Of a stretch of DNA of 64,000 bases, positions 22,801-33,875 are shown one piece after another. Location of the stretch: NCBI GenBank assembly GCA_964036045.1, contig OZ038389.1:64329453-64393452 (forward strand), in the 5' to 3' direction. The notes below the pieces were generated by a model. It had not been told where the DNA came from. It worked only from the letters and a program-made list of their open reading frames with translations, and did no database searches. Position 1 is the first letter of the stretch; every line of letters begins with the position of its first letter. Both the position numbers and the translations under genes were made by a program. Source of the stretch: Eutreptiella sp. 'Long Island Sound 2002'. Lineage: Eukaryota > Euglenozoa > Euglenophyceae > Eutreptiales > Eutreptiaceae.

Positions 22801-25800
22801 CCACACACTCCTCTTTTTCTTTGAGATGTGTGTGTTGTATGGTTGGCTAGGAACCAACCTTTGTGGGCGACCACTTTACAACTTTGTCTTACTAGTGGTG
22901 CAAAATACAATTCCTTGGTTTGGAAATGTTCTATTAGCTCCATGCCATGTTGAAAAAACTTCACCAAGGCATGGGGTTTTCAGCAATACACAAACTTTGC
23001 ACTACCTGCACACTGCATGCAAAGTCATCTCCAATACCCCTCCCCCTTGTCCACATTGCCCACATTGCAAAATCCCCACTAAACAGCAACAAACAAGGGT
23101 GTTTATGGGGCATTTTCAAATAGAAATGCAATAAACGCTACTTATTCCCATGGGGCTGCATTATATGACCTTGGACATGCACATCGATTATAGTGAGTAG
23201 TCGCCTGAGGACCCCCCCCTAGCTCCCCGTTCCACACCTCACACCATCGTCCGATCTACCACATGCCAAAAATGTGTAAAATGAGCAGAACTGCATGAAT
23301 GGTAGCACATGTTGTCAACAAACTACATTGCAGACCATGCCCAGCACACAGGCAAACATCCTCCTTGGACCATTTATGTGAACACACAAGGTTCCGCGCT
23401 CACCACCAGTAAGAATTTTGATCTACAACATGCTGACAGTGTCTTCTCTCTGTTAGCAGACCATATCCACTTGTAGCACACAGTATCTACAGACTACAAA
23501 CCAGCATGTGCACATAAAGGTCCTAGTGGGAACCTTTTGCTGAGGGCTTGAGGATATGGTCTCTTTGCGCCTACAAATGTGCTGACCGTGTTTGCAATGA
23601 GCAGACCACGTCTACTTGTAGCAGACAGTAAGCGCACGTGAAGTGTACCAATTGTTTCCCTTTGTCTGGCCGTTTTCTAGGACAGGCCCAGATTACGATT
23701 TTTTTACTACGATTTTACGGCATTTTTTTAACGATTTTACGGCGTTTTTTTACGATTTTGTTACGATGCTTCAGGAGCATTCACTACCCTACTGTTGCAT
23801 GTTTTCACTTGTTTTCAAGCCTAAAAATTGGCAATAGGGGCAGGGGACGTGCATATCTCAATGATTGTTGTGTATGTAGGGACGCGGTGGCTTAGAGAAG
23901 TGAGCATGTGGACCAAAAAAAAGGGGACCCTCCACTCCTAGTCCGCGGCATCGAAAACTGGCCGCCCACAGCCGCTCCCTGTCTACACACTATGGACCAC
24001 CTCCTATGTGATCCAGCTGAGTCCTTGGGTTGCCTGAGCCCAGGGCCCCTGCGGTGCATCGTAATCCTGGTCCCTGCCGCACTGGTCCCTGACACTGGAT
24101 GCAGAACGCACGAAAAGATCATCATATGAAATGCCGTCATTGTGAAACGGGGGCACCCACACTGGTTTTTCATGCTGCATCAGGCCCCGTTGGCTACAAT
24201 GATGGGGACCTGCATTCACAGCAGAGAGAAGACAAAAGAAATGTGACGTGATGCAGCAGACTTTGGGCGACCCCATGCCTGAATGCCATGCTGACCTGCA
24301 GCCCTATGAGAGAGGGGGAGGGGGGTCGATAACAACATCAAATGTGGAATTTAATTGGGGGGGGGGGGGCACAAAGAGGGCTGAGGACATGGAGGCCTGA
24401 GCCTTTCAATTCTGAGAGGCAAGGGCAGAAGCGGCACGGTCTCAACGAAGAGTTGATAGGAAATGGTGTTGGCCCAACATTGAGTCACAACGCAGCATTG
24501 AGTGTCCGCCAACCAGTGAATGGGGGATCTGCCTCCTGTTTGCACAGGCGTCCCCTGGTGGACCCGCGCCTGCTCAGCCCATGCACCTTCTGTCCAGCTT
24601 TTGCAATGAGCACAACAAAACATGTGCCCCAATGAAAAGAACTGGTTGGGCTCGTGTCGAACGCCTCAACGGTACACCGCAGAAAATCTGTGGTCCGCAT
24701 GGATGCGCGCAACGAGTCACCCCTGTTTGGCAGGCAGAGCACATACCACAGCATCTGCATGTTCCACGGGACCAACCGTCATGCAGAACTTCAGATCTTT
24801 CGTGTGACTGTTAAGGTGGCTCTTGTTTAGATGAAAAAGGCTCCCCAAAAAGATGTGCCGTTTCCAAATACGTCTTCAAACGGAACGGTGCCCTTCTGCC
24901 CTGAAGCGGCAGCTCTGCACAACTCACAAGAGTTCCACCAGCAACGCTGCAAAGCTGCCACAAGTGAAGACCCCAGAATTGGCCAACAGGAAACATTGAA
25001 CTTGACTTATGTGAATGCGTATGCAACTGCACGCAATGCAGCAGAGAGCAGGGATGCAGTAGCAGACGGGGGCTGTTGCGCACACCTGGACCACAGGTGG
25101 AATTCAGTCCCATTCGCAAGCGACAATGAAAAGGCACCAGTGGAGATTAGCACACCCAACCAACAACCTACTCACATCCCCTGGGGGCGGTGGCACTGTG
25201 CCACCCACCCAACCCTGATCTCACCCCAACCCGAACCGTGACGCCCAACGATGGTCTCTTGGCCCTTGCATCTGAGCATACGTCCAACGAGGCCCATGCC
25301 CCCAATCAGGGGTTTGCGCTGTGTTCTAGAGAAGTGCAACACGCACGCACGCTCAAACATGGGCCTGGGCTGGGGAAGGGCAACGACAGGAATCCAAACT
25401 GGACCAGTCCAACGCTCACGTCATCACACAAAGAGGTGATTCTTTATCTTGGGCTGGCCAGATAGCGGCTCAGACTTCACCCCCCGGATGGCACGGCTCG
25501 ATATAGCCCGCGTCCGTCCTTTTCTGATGAAAAGTAAAATCCTGGCAACATGATCAGGATCATGATGGGAGTTGCTGCGTGCGGTTGCAGCCAAAGCTCC
25601 TTTCCACTCAGCTCGCCAGACTCACCTCTGCCTATGCCGGAGCGAGGCTTTGACGATCTCGGAGCGACAGCAGCCTGTAGCGAGTATGTGATGATGATTT
25701 TGTCCGCAGTAGGGTTAGGGGTCAGAGTCACTGAGCTGGCTCCCCTCCAGGGTCCAAGCATCAGGTTATACCAATGATTAGGGGCCGAGGGCCAGCACCC

Positions 25801-26637
25801 TGATATCCCACCCTCAGAACTATCCCTAGTCTTGCCCGTAGGACCTGTCAAGAATTCCAATTAAGCCTCTTCCGGACGTCTGGGTGCATTGAAATTTGTG
25901 GAGAAACACATTGCTTCCCGCCTCGAACTTCCTGCCCACACGGATTGCCTGACAATTCGGACAGAACTTGTGGGGGACAAAGTGTCACATCCAACACAAC
26001 AGCGGGTCAAGATGTGCCGACGTGTCATGAATCACACGACATGCATATCAGCCACGCAATCAGTCGAAATGTGCATCACACGTGCCCGTCCATTCTTCTG
26101 AACAAGGATCGTCGCAACCCACCCAACCCGAGGTTCGTGCCTGTGAGGGTGCCGAAGAGGGACAAGAATCAATGATGTGTCGAGGAAGGCGTGTTTCTCA
26201 CCCAATCGCTCTTGCGTGTGATGTGAATGTGCGCGTCTGTTGAGTTGCGGATCCGATAATTCCGGCGTACTCTGGCGCTGTTTTGAGGCTGAGACCTGAA
26301 CCCAGGGCTTCCCGAGAGACCCGAAACACATCCGGAACCGCCGCATTCAAAACACTGCAAACGCCTCATTGTCACCCCAAATGCTTTTGTAGAAGGGCCG
26401 CCCCCGTGCCCGCATTTTCCATCACTCTGACAGCCACAAGGGATTCCCATGTAAATGGCAAGGGAACTAGCGGCAACAAGACCGATGAGGGGCATCATCG
26501 CGTAACGATGCTCCCCAGAAAAGCTGGAGTGAGAACAGGGGGCCAAGTCAAAGGGGCATTGGAAGGAAGCCCCCAAAACCGTGTGGCGCATGAGACAGCG
26601 CAGCCGCAGCGCACGGCCGATGGCCCATGGGCACTGT
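19861..26637. other. No recognisable gene
   Basis: Long stretch with only short, two-strand frames. It holds G tracts at 20496-20507, 20519-20532 and 24357-24369, a local imperfect tandem of ACGATTTT(A)CGGC words at 23694-23765, and loosely repeated text around CCATATTCCAA / CCATATCCCAA at about 21990, 22127 and 22348. Downstream flank of the coatomer gene at its right end. Confidence 0.35.
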
Positions 26638-27012
26638 CTAAGACACAAGTTCCTGCGTCAGGAACAGCCGGATATTTTCGTCTCCACCGCGGATGGTGAA
26701 TTCCAGTGTGACGACGTTGTCCGTGGAGTAGAACACCTTGGCTTTCACCAGCAATTTTGCCGCTGGTTCCGTACAGATGCGGCCCACCAGCAACACAGTG
26801 TGCTGCTTGGACTTCGCTGGGACTGTCTTGGTGTTGTTGTGCTCCTCCATGCCCAAAAACCCCACAATCTCGTCAGCTGCGGCCTGCAGATTCTTGAACG
26901 CCGACAGGGCGAAGGTGTCTGCATGCTGCTCCAACTCACCAATGTCGTCCCAATCCTTGTGGAAGTTGGCCACTTCGTAGGGTTCGATGAAATCGCAGAT
27001 GTTGAGCACCAC
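26638..27012 (-). CDS. COPG: Coatomer gamma subunit, exon 4 (C-terminal end and stop)
   Basis: 125 codons including the TAG stop at 26640-26638. The acceptor is TTTGTTTCACGCTCAG before GTGGTGCTC, phase 0, joining exon 3 without loss of a codon. The encoded segment is the last subdomain of the gamma-COP appendage (ear): it contains a helix with VANFHKDWDDIG, an acidic stretch ELEQHADTFALSAFKNL, a FLGME turn, the SKQHTVLLVGRI strand and the closing VTLEFTIRGGDENI. In known gamma-COP this ear domain binds ARF-GAP and other regulators. The end of the protein lies where expected for the family. Confidence 0.93.
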   Translation of the reverse strand: MVLNICDFIEPYEVANFHKDWDDIGELEQHADTFALSAFKNLQAAADEIVGFLGMEEHNNTKTVPAKSKQHTVLLVGRICTEPAAKLLVKAKVFYSTDNVVTLEFTIRGGDENIRLFLTQELVS

Positions 27013-28141
27013 CTGAGCGTGAAACAAACGGACAGGGACGAAGCGACACCAACACGCACCACTGCAGAGTACGCAGTACTGCAGTATGCAAAGCGCCCTA
27101 GTTACACTTCAGTGATTTCTGGGGCCACAGCCGTCAGGGTTGCAGCAACTTGCGCTGAAACCAGGGGCCACAAAGCAAGTCGACCATCGCACAAACTGCG
27201 AGGTTCAACTGAAGCACAGCAAACCCAAATGACCCAAGTGGTCCAAGTATTCTGCTCTAAACTCTAAACAAGAGGGACACGGTTGAAGAGAAATGGACTG
27301 CCACAGGGTTGGACTGGTAGAAGGGGGGGGGGGGGGGTTCAAGCTAGACCCCTCAAGCACGGGGCTTCAAAGCCTGGACACTGCTGAGACTTTGTTGGCG
27401 TCACCCCTTCCTGGCCCAAATGGGGGGTTTTGGGCCAGTTTTGGATGTCATGTCCATACACAGACTTTTCTGGTGTCGAAACGCTTCCCATGCCCGTGCA
27501 CGCTCGATGTCAGCACGCGGCCCAATGCAGTTGTGCGTGAAAGTGATCACACCGGCGGTCGGTCATATGGGAGTTCATGCCATGGAGTTGTGTGTGGCCG
27601 TTGCAGACAGCCCCTGTGCCACAGTACAGTTTCCCTTGCAAAGGGAGTTCCAGGGGGTCGGCAGGTTTCTGCAAGGGACTGCAACACAGGACACTGAAGA
27701 CATAGGGGGAGCCATTGCCAAATGCTTGGAGGGCAACGAATAGCAAAGAGGATAGATGAGCAAATTGGGGAGCAGGAACTGTCCAATTCAGTCCTACGTC
27801 AGGTAACACAATAAGATGGTCTCCGAAGGTAATTGGACTTGAAAAAGGGTTGGCAGATGCGCCGCACAAGTGGCAGCATTTGAACAGTCTTTGCTCTGTG
27901 CAGTCCGATGTTGATGAGGTACCATGCCACAGCAAGGGGTTGTCAAGGCTAAAATTGGGGTATGGCATCACCGCACGCGGCCACCTGGCACGCTTGCTAG
28001 CCTTTTTAAAAGCCGCAAGTGAACAGTTGAGAGTAGATGGTTCTCGCAAGACGCCTGATTTTTGTAGCATCTTCGGGGGGAAATATGGTGTTTCACTGCA
28101 GTAGGTTTACGACAAGGGACGCGGGGGGTTCTTGGGGTCAC
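27013..28141 (-). other. Coatomer gamma intron 3 (1,129 bp)
   Basis: Starts GTGACC after GAG and ends with CAG. No separate gene is seen within it; frames on either strand are short. It carries a 15-base G run at 27323-27337. Confidence 0.8.
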
Positions 28142-28594
28142 CTCCTCGAGTTGGTATTCATCCTCCGTGCCATCTTCTTCGGGCTCTCCAGTGTCCTTGT
28201 CCACCTCTTTCATGGTGAAGCACAGCACGCAGGCTGCAGACCCAGTCAGGAAGGAATCCGGATCCTTGGCAAAAGTGACGTAGGCAGACTTGCTCTCGCC
28301 ACTCTTGAGGTCCTTGATGGGGATACCCCCCTCCTCCTCGAGGCCCTCCATCTCGCAGTCCATATTGATGGAGATGTTCTCTAGCAGCACGTCGTCCATG
28401 TTGTTGTTGACCCGGAACTCAAAAATAACTCGGTCTGCGTACGTGTGCTTGAGGTATGTGACAACAAACTCGGACTCCGTATCTGTAATGTGCTCTGGCT
28501 CGGAGGTCTTGTGTGGGCGCCCGTACTTCTTGAGGCTGGGGTGTGCCATGAGTTCGGCGATCGCCTTCTCGATCTGCTTGTGCTGCTTCACCAC
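28142..28594 (-). CDS. COPG: Coatomer gamma subunit, exon 3 (appendage domain)
   Basis: 151 codons, phase 0 at both ends. The acceptor is CCCCCTAACAG before GTGGTGAAG; the donor is CTCGAGGAG then GTGACC. The exon encodes the end of the linker (a lysine-rich helix then YGRPHKTSEP) and the immunoglobulin-like part of the gamma appendage: DTESEFVVTYLKHTY at the start matches the 'LTE-E-EY-V---KH' signature, then VENISINMD-type strand, SKSAYVTFAKDP, and the hallmark CFTMKEVDKDTGEPEEDG followed by EDEYQLEE. These are highly conserved in gamma-COP from plants to animals. Confidence 0.95.
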
Positions 28595-29654
28595 CTGTTA
28601 GGGGGCACAAAGGAAATTCTAAAGCAGCAGGGCAAGGCTCAATCCCACTTGACCAGAACACGACTCCCTTCTTCAATGCTCGACACCCAACTCCCGCCCC
28701 CCTACACTAATTTCCGGAAAATTGCCAACTGGCGGGGCTGTCGGGGGTGGGTCTGGGACCAGTGGTGGGGGATTGAATGACTGGAAGAGCGGAGCCAAGC
28801 TCCAGATGTAAAGCACAAATGTACCTTCCTGCAGACCCCAGGAAGTTCAGTGGACGGACTGGATGAGGGGGAAGGGCAGGAGGGACAAAGACTGTGCCGC
28901 CATGCAACATGCGCCATTACGCAATAAATATCTGATGTACTAGAATGGCATTTGTTACACCTCAGACCTTGCATTCCAAAAAAGTGCCTCATACACAGCA
29001 AACAGGCGGTCTCAGCACTGTCAGAGGAGATCGGGCACTGGTGGAGTGGGGAACCGATGCCTCGAGCCTCACGGTATGCGATGCAGATGTTGAGGAAAAG
29101 ATGGGGAAAAGCTTGCCGGTCAACACCACTACCATTCGCAATTGGTATTCCACACGATCAATATTTTCATCCGTCTGTCTGGATGCGAAACACCTACCAA
29201 CCCACTCAGCCAAGCAACATAAGAGGGAGTCGCTGCCCACCCAAAGCTGAGCCCAGCCTCTCCATTGCGCAATAGTTATCAACCACTGCTGTGATCAACC
29301 CAGCTCTGGTGCTGTTCAAGATGCCGAAGAGGAGGGCTGACTACATCTCCATGGTGAGTGAATCTCATCGCGCAGCCTGAAACCCCCGAATCAATCAACC
29401 CACCAGCCTTGGCTTACCCGACCAGATGGGTGCACCCTTCAAAAGGAGGCGAACAGTACAAGTGTCACCGGACGTGCAAAGTGACCCGATAAAATGGTAA
29501 ATAGGTAAAGACAACGTTTCATAAAGTGGGGCTTTCAGCGGCTGCAAAACAGATCTGCTTTGATTGCATCATCTGCCAAAATCCAGGCTGATGGGGAGGG
29601 GGGGCTGTGGCTGCGGGGCTTTGTGTGTGTATGTGTGTGTGCGTGCATGTGTAT

Positions 29655-29859
29655 GACGCCCAACTTTTGAATGCAATCATAGTGTTCGCTATCATTCACC
29701 ACATCTACCGCTCTGTTCGCACTGCAGCAATGTTTGCTGCTTCCACCCTCGCGGCCTTTCCTCCCTCTCAGCACGACAGCAAGGCTATGTATAGGCTATG
29801 CATCCCTACCACAACCTGCAGCCCGCATATGCATGAGCCGTTCCCTACGCAAAGGCCGT

Positions 29860-29912
<53 letters not shown>

Positions 29913-30124
29913 AACGCCCATTCATTTCAACCAAAGCAATAGCGTTCGCTTTAATGCACCACCTCTCTACAGCTCTATCCGCACTGCAGCAATGTTCAGT
30001 ATCTCTGCCTAGTGCGGCCTTTCCTCCCTGTGAGCATGACAACAAGACTATGTACAAGGCTTGCATCCCTACCGCGCCATGCATCCCACATATGCATGCT
30101 CTGGTCCCTAAGCATGGACCCGGC
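29655..30124. repeat. Two tandem ~230-bp copies, each preceded by a (GT)n tract
   Basis: Copy one begins GACGCCCAACTTTTG at 29655 after a GT-rich tract, and copy two begins ACAACGCCCATTCATTT at 29911 after (GT)25. Both continue through GTTCGCT, CACC, CTCT, CGCACTGCAGCAATGTT, GCGGCCTTTCCTCCCT, CTATGTA, GCATCCCTACC and ATATGCATG in the same order, ending near 29858 and 30124. A third partial copy lies at 36445-36530. Read on the minus strand, each copy ends directly in (AC)n, as expected for 5-prime-truncated LINE or SINE copies joined to an (AC)n target. Confidence 0.7.
29861..29910. repeat. (GT)25 microsatellite
   Basis: Fifty bases of perfect GT repeat between the two copies of the ~230-bp unit. 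Confidence 0.95.
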
Positions 30125-30280
30125 TGTGGTGTGAGTGTACGCACATTGAAGAAAACAGACGATTGTGGTGTAAGAGTCCAGACATTAGAATATAGAGATG
30201 ACTGAGGTGTGAGAGTGACGGCATTGGAATACAGTGATGATTGCAGGGTGAGAAGCTGCACATTCAAAAACACTTCAGAT
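30125..30280 (-). repeat. Tandem array, four copies of 39 bp
   Basis: Units occupy 30125-30163, 30164-30202, 30203-30241 and 30242-30280, each exactly 39 bp, with 60-80 percent identity by eye (shared words TGTGGTGTGAG, CATT, GAA). Because 39 is divisible by three, the minus strand stays open and encodes a 13-residue repeat of the type TLTPQSSLYSNVW within a 168-codon frame (30351-29845). That frame ends in a (Thr-His)n run from the microsatellite and is probably not a real gene. Confidence 0.8.
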
Positions 30281-30972
30281 AGTAGGGGCTGACATAGGGA
30301 CCCTAGCTCTTGCTCGTCTAGCATGGCGCACTCTGCCTGTTGTCGGTGCATTGGCGGTGCACCTGGATTTGCTCTGAGAGGTGGGGGTCAAGCTGTCGCG
30401 CAAGTCGTAGCCCCGCCCGGAGGAGTTCCATGCGGTCTTTGTACCTTCGACTGTGGTGATCCATTTCCCCTACCCTCCGGTGAACTCGCGATTCCCTGTT
30501 CTCCACTTTCTCGTACACATAGACGAGCATTTGAGCCCCCAACAACTCGGGACCCGTCATTGTTGCTCCATTCATTCGTACCAGGTGTCCATATTGACCA
30601 GCAAGTCAACGTGACATTGGGGCAAACAAACCACATACAATGTAAAGTCTGCGGGGACTGTCTAAACGACCCTACACACTACCAGTTACTCTGCCTGAAG
30701 TGCCGACTTGGAAGTTGTGGGGATGGGATGTCCCAAAAGATGCCCCATAAGCTACCCCTTGGTCTGAAATAGCCACCGCCACCAATGCACGGATTTGGGA
30801 TACTCGGACGTCACACCCCTGCCGCATCCCCTGTTTGTTTGGCCATTTCTTCCCACGTTTCTTGGGGGGCCTCGGAGGGATTAGGCGGAACCGTTCTATT
30901 GGCTTCATGGCGAGGCATTTGAGTCTCACCTTTAGAATGGGAGGGAACGGGAGGGCTCATACCAAACATTGG

Positions 30973-30973
<1 letters not shown>

Positions 30974-31005
<32 letters not shown>
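30974..31005. repeat. (CA)n microsatellite
   Basis: About 16 CA dinucleotides on the plus strand, the opposite orientation to the other dinucleotide tracts in this intron. Confidence 0.95.
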
Positions 31006-31007
<2 letters not shown>

Positions 31008-31332
31008 CATAGTCTGAGAATCAGCGCCAACGAATCTTGAAGGTAACAGCACCTTCGAAAGACATCATCATGGTCCTCAAGGACCCCACACAAGGGGGCA
31101 CTGCTGCACTTAGACCACCCGAAACTATGCCACGCGTTGTGCCACGTGAAGCTTACGCCAGAGTGCGGGTAACACAAACTCCTTGAGTTTAAAAGGCACT
31201 TGCTGCGCAAGCAAGATTTCCCACACTGACACTAGTTACCGCTTCTCCATCTAGATGTGCAGGCGGCATACTTTCAGCACGCAAGACAGTTTCCATTCCC
31301 ATAATGGTGGGGCTCCCACCCACCGGCTGCAT

Positions 31333-31334
<2 letters not shown>

Positions 31335-31419
<85 letters not shown>

Positions 31420-31435
31420 TGTGTGTGTGTGTGTG
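31335..31435. repeat. (GT)50 microsatellite at the 3-prime side of the LINE
   Basis: About 101 bases of GT repeat with one TA interruption near 31412. On the minus strand (LINE sense) it is (AC)n and follows the putative LINE tail at 31506-31436. Confidence 0.95.
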
Positions 31436-31506
31436 CACACCAAGGAATCCATTCGAATCGGCTCAAACTACGAGGTTCAACCATCCTAACGTCCTATCGC
31501 TGCTGC
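31436..31506 (-). repeat. LINE-associated tail sequence, copy 1 (adjacent to (AC)n)
   Basis: Plus-strand text CACACCAAGGAATCCATTCG, then GGCTCAAACTACGAGGTTCA and CGTCC..CGCTGCTG matches 36270-36338 (CCAAGGTATCAATTCCAATC, GCTCAAACTGTGAGGTTCAA, ..CTGCTG) at roughly three bases in four. Both copies sit immediately right of a (GT)n tract. One copy is beyond the 3-prime end of the LINE and the other is upstream of its 5-prime end. Confidence 0.65.
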
Positions 31507-31899
31507 AAACCATGAGTTCGTATATTCTGCCCTGCAGGCGGGGCTGCCCAGCGGGCACGAAGCACCATACGTACATATGCCGCTAACGCACCACGGCTCC
31601 TGCCCTCAAAACCATCCGCACGACAACAACACACACATTACATGCTCGTGTGCCCTACCGCTCCCCACATCCCAGCCCCATGCATCCCTGGAGACTCTGG
31701 AGGGGGGGGTGGGCTGGCTGCTGAACGCTGAAAAGCAAGGGGTGCAGAGAAAAGAGAGAGGGGACATGAGCTGTCGGTCATATCCCCCCTGCTGGCCACA
31801 GGGACCGCCAACCAGCCAACCAAAGAGAGGAGGGGGGGAGGGGAGGCAGCAGACTGCGACACATTCATGCTAGGAGGCCAGTACCACAGCGCACTGACC

Positions 31900-32425
31900 C
31901 TAGCGGGTGAGCAAATCGTGGAGATAGTGCACCCTGTCTAGGTGACGTTGTCGCCCTTGATTCGCTAGGGAATCCGCTTGCTCGTTACCATGCTTCCACA
32001 GCGTTTCCGCTGAGAGGGCCTGCAACAACGCTTTGAGGGACTCCCGCAAGTCCTGGTTAGTCACCCGACGACCCTGGAGCGCCTGGCGATGCATGTACGC
32101 TGTCACCCCGTCATAAACGTACTTACTATGTGTAATAATGCGCAGCGGCTGTGACAGTGGGACTGCACGAAGGGCCTCTGCACACGCAGTCAACTCCGCT
32201 CTGTTATTCGTTTGGAGCGGTCCTGGCAGGGGGGAGGAGATATTCAGGGGGTGCAAAGCGCCAAACCACACTCCATAACCTGCAAACACCCCCCTGCCCT
32301 TCTTCTGCATACGAACCGTCAGTATACGCATCAGGCACATGTATCGGATCCACTACTCTCCCCGCCTGCTCCGCCCTCCCCCGTTTCCACCCCACTTTGT
32401 CCATCCCCGAAGGTTTGAACATATA
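31900..32425 (-). pseudogene. LINE: RNase H domain remnant
   Basis: In LINE sense, a first frame (about 32422-32290) reads VPDAYTDGSYAEEGQGG, the first catalytic aspartate block of type I RNase H. After a frame change near 32290 a second frame reads GYGVWFG, then LQTNNRAELTACAEALRAV (catalytic glutamate block), IITHSKYVYDGVTAY where the family normally has D-S-x-Y (here the aspartate is His), and WKHGNEQADSLANQGR (final G-N-x-x-A-D-x-L-A block). Three of four catalytic positions are kept, one is lost, and the frame is broken, so the domain is inactive. It ends with a stop at about 31900. Confidence 0.82.
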
Positions 32426-33084
32426 GGGGACGAGTCCACTGGGCGCTTCACGCTATCTACCTCGGAACCACGCAAAACTGGGATATTGCGATCAGAGAGT
32501 CAGCCTTGGATACCTCGTAAAAACAAATGCACTGCCTCATGCGAGAGGGATAAGGACGGCATTTCAAGCCATTTGGACACCTCTGAATACAACACTGGCA
32601 TGAAGGCGGAATGATCTAAGGCCGCCCCCCGGATGCGAACATCCCTTCCAAAGCAAAAGATCCGGGACTCGGTTGAGGGGGAGCAACGGGTAATCCGTGC
32701 ACAGGCGACTGATAGGGGCGCGGCCCGACGCACTAAAGACGGCTGGAAACGTGCACTGCAAGATGCGGACAGGCACTGTACGCCACGAACACGCTTTAAG
32801 CTTGTGGTACACGGCCTCCTAAGCCCCCTCAAAGGGGCAAGTGCATGGGACCCACGGGAAGAACGCATGCAGGCACTGTCCCACCAGAAGCTTCTTCTAG
32901 AGGCCCGTGTGGATAAAATCCAAGTTCCGAGGGGGGGGGCGCAATTGGTGGAATGCCCGCCAAAAAGATGTGTGAGCGTTGAGGCTACTGTGTGGGTGAT
33001 AGGCATAAAGTGAAAGCCATCCACTAGCTCCAGGCCCTCGCGGGTGCCCTGCACAGGCAGGTGCCCTTCCCACGCACGCACCAA

Positions 33085-33875
33085 CTAGTGCAGCGTGGTC
33101 ATCACAACAGACCAGTGCGGGGCCCGCAACTTTTTGGGGCCCCGACAAGCGTCGGACAGGACCACAGCCAACGTGGACTCATCAATGAGATCACGGACAC
33201 ATAGCACTCCCCTGGAAATGAGGTATCTGCGGGTCACTGTCTGGGAGTGAGACAGAAAGATACGACTGTTCCAAATAGGCGCATTTGGGACAGCCTGCCA
33301 GCTAAGCGAGGCCCCCAAGCGCAACTTGTTCAGCTCACACACCACGCGCACACAATACGCCAGCCATGGAGCGCCTAGTGTAGCGCAGGGCGAGAGTTGT
33401 AGCAGCGACAGCCGAGACACGGAATGAACCATGCCTTTATATGCCAGCCAATCACGCAATGCGTTACGCTACACAAACCCAAACCGGTCGGGTGATGCGG
33501 GTAGCGCCAGAACGATGACGCATGCGTAGCGTAGAGGTAAACCTCAAGCATCCAGAGCCCAAGCCCCCCATCCAGAGGGTAGCACAGAGTGTGCACCAGT
33601 TCCACACTTTCTTTCACCGAGAGGGGCATGCGGGAGATGTGCAGGCACATGCTCTCAAATACGCCCACTGCTTTCTCGTATGCCTCAGTGGGGGAAACGT
33701 CCCCAAAAAGGCTCCGAGATACAGTACTCTGAGATGGACGACACAACCTGAATGCCACACAACTGCACTGGCCACGGGCCCACCCCCTGCAGTAGCACCT
33801 TTCTCTTGTGCAGATTTAGTTGAACACCCTGTGAAAGCCCCAAACTCTGAAAAGTCATCCAGAACTGACTAGACC
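33085..33875 (-). pseudogene. LINE: region downstream of the reverse transcriptase palm (thumb/connector)
   Basis: Overlapping minus-strand frames (33758-33375 and 33459-33085) continue after the catalytic box. They contain SPTEAYEKAVGVFESMCLHI and, further on, PNAPIWNSRIFLSHSQTVTR with SRGVLCVRDLIDESTLA, a pattern ('P-W-N', then 'L...G...v.DL.....') common just after the reverse transcriptase of LINEs. Frame breaks near 33459 and 33760. Confidence 0.6.

Noticed and set aside
29607-29942. Plus-strand frame with a long Cys-Val repeat
   Set aside because: The repeat is just the (GT)n tract translated. The same applies to Thr-His and Cys-Val frames at 31189-31515 and 35914-36446.
30620-30720. 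Cysteine-rich plus-strand stretch (CKVCGDC ... CLKCRLGSC) resembling a zinc finger
   Set aside because: Spacing fits no known finger, the frame has no supporting similarity around it, and it lies antisense within the coatomer intron.
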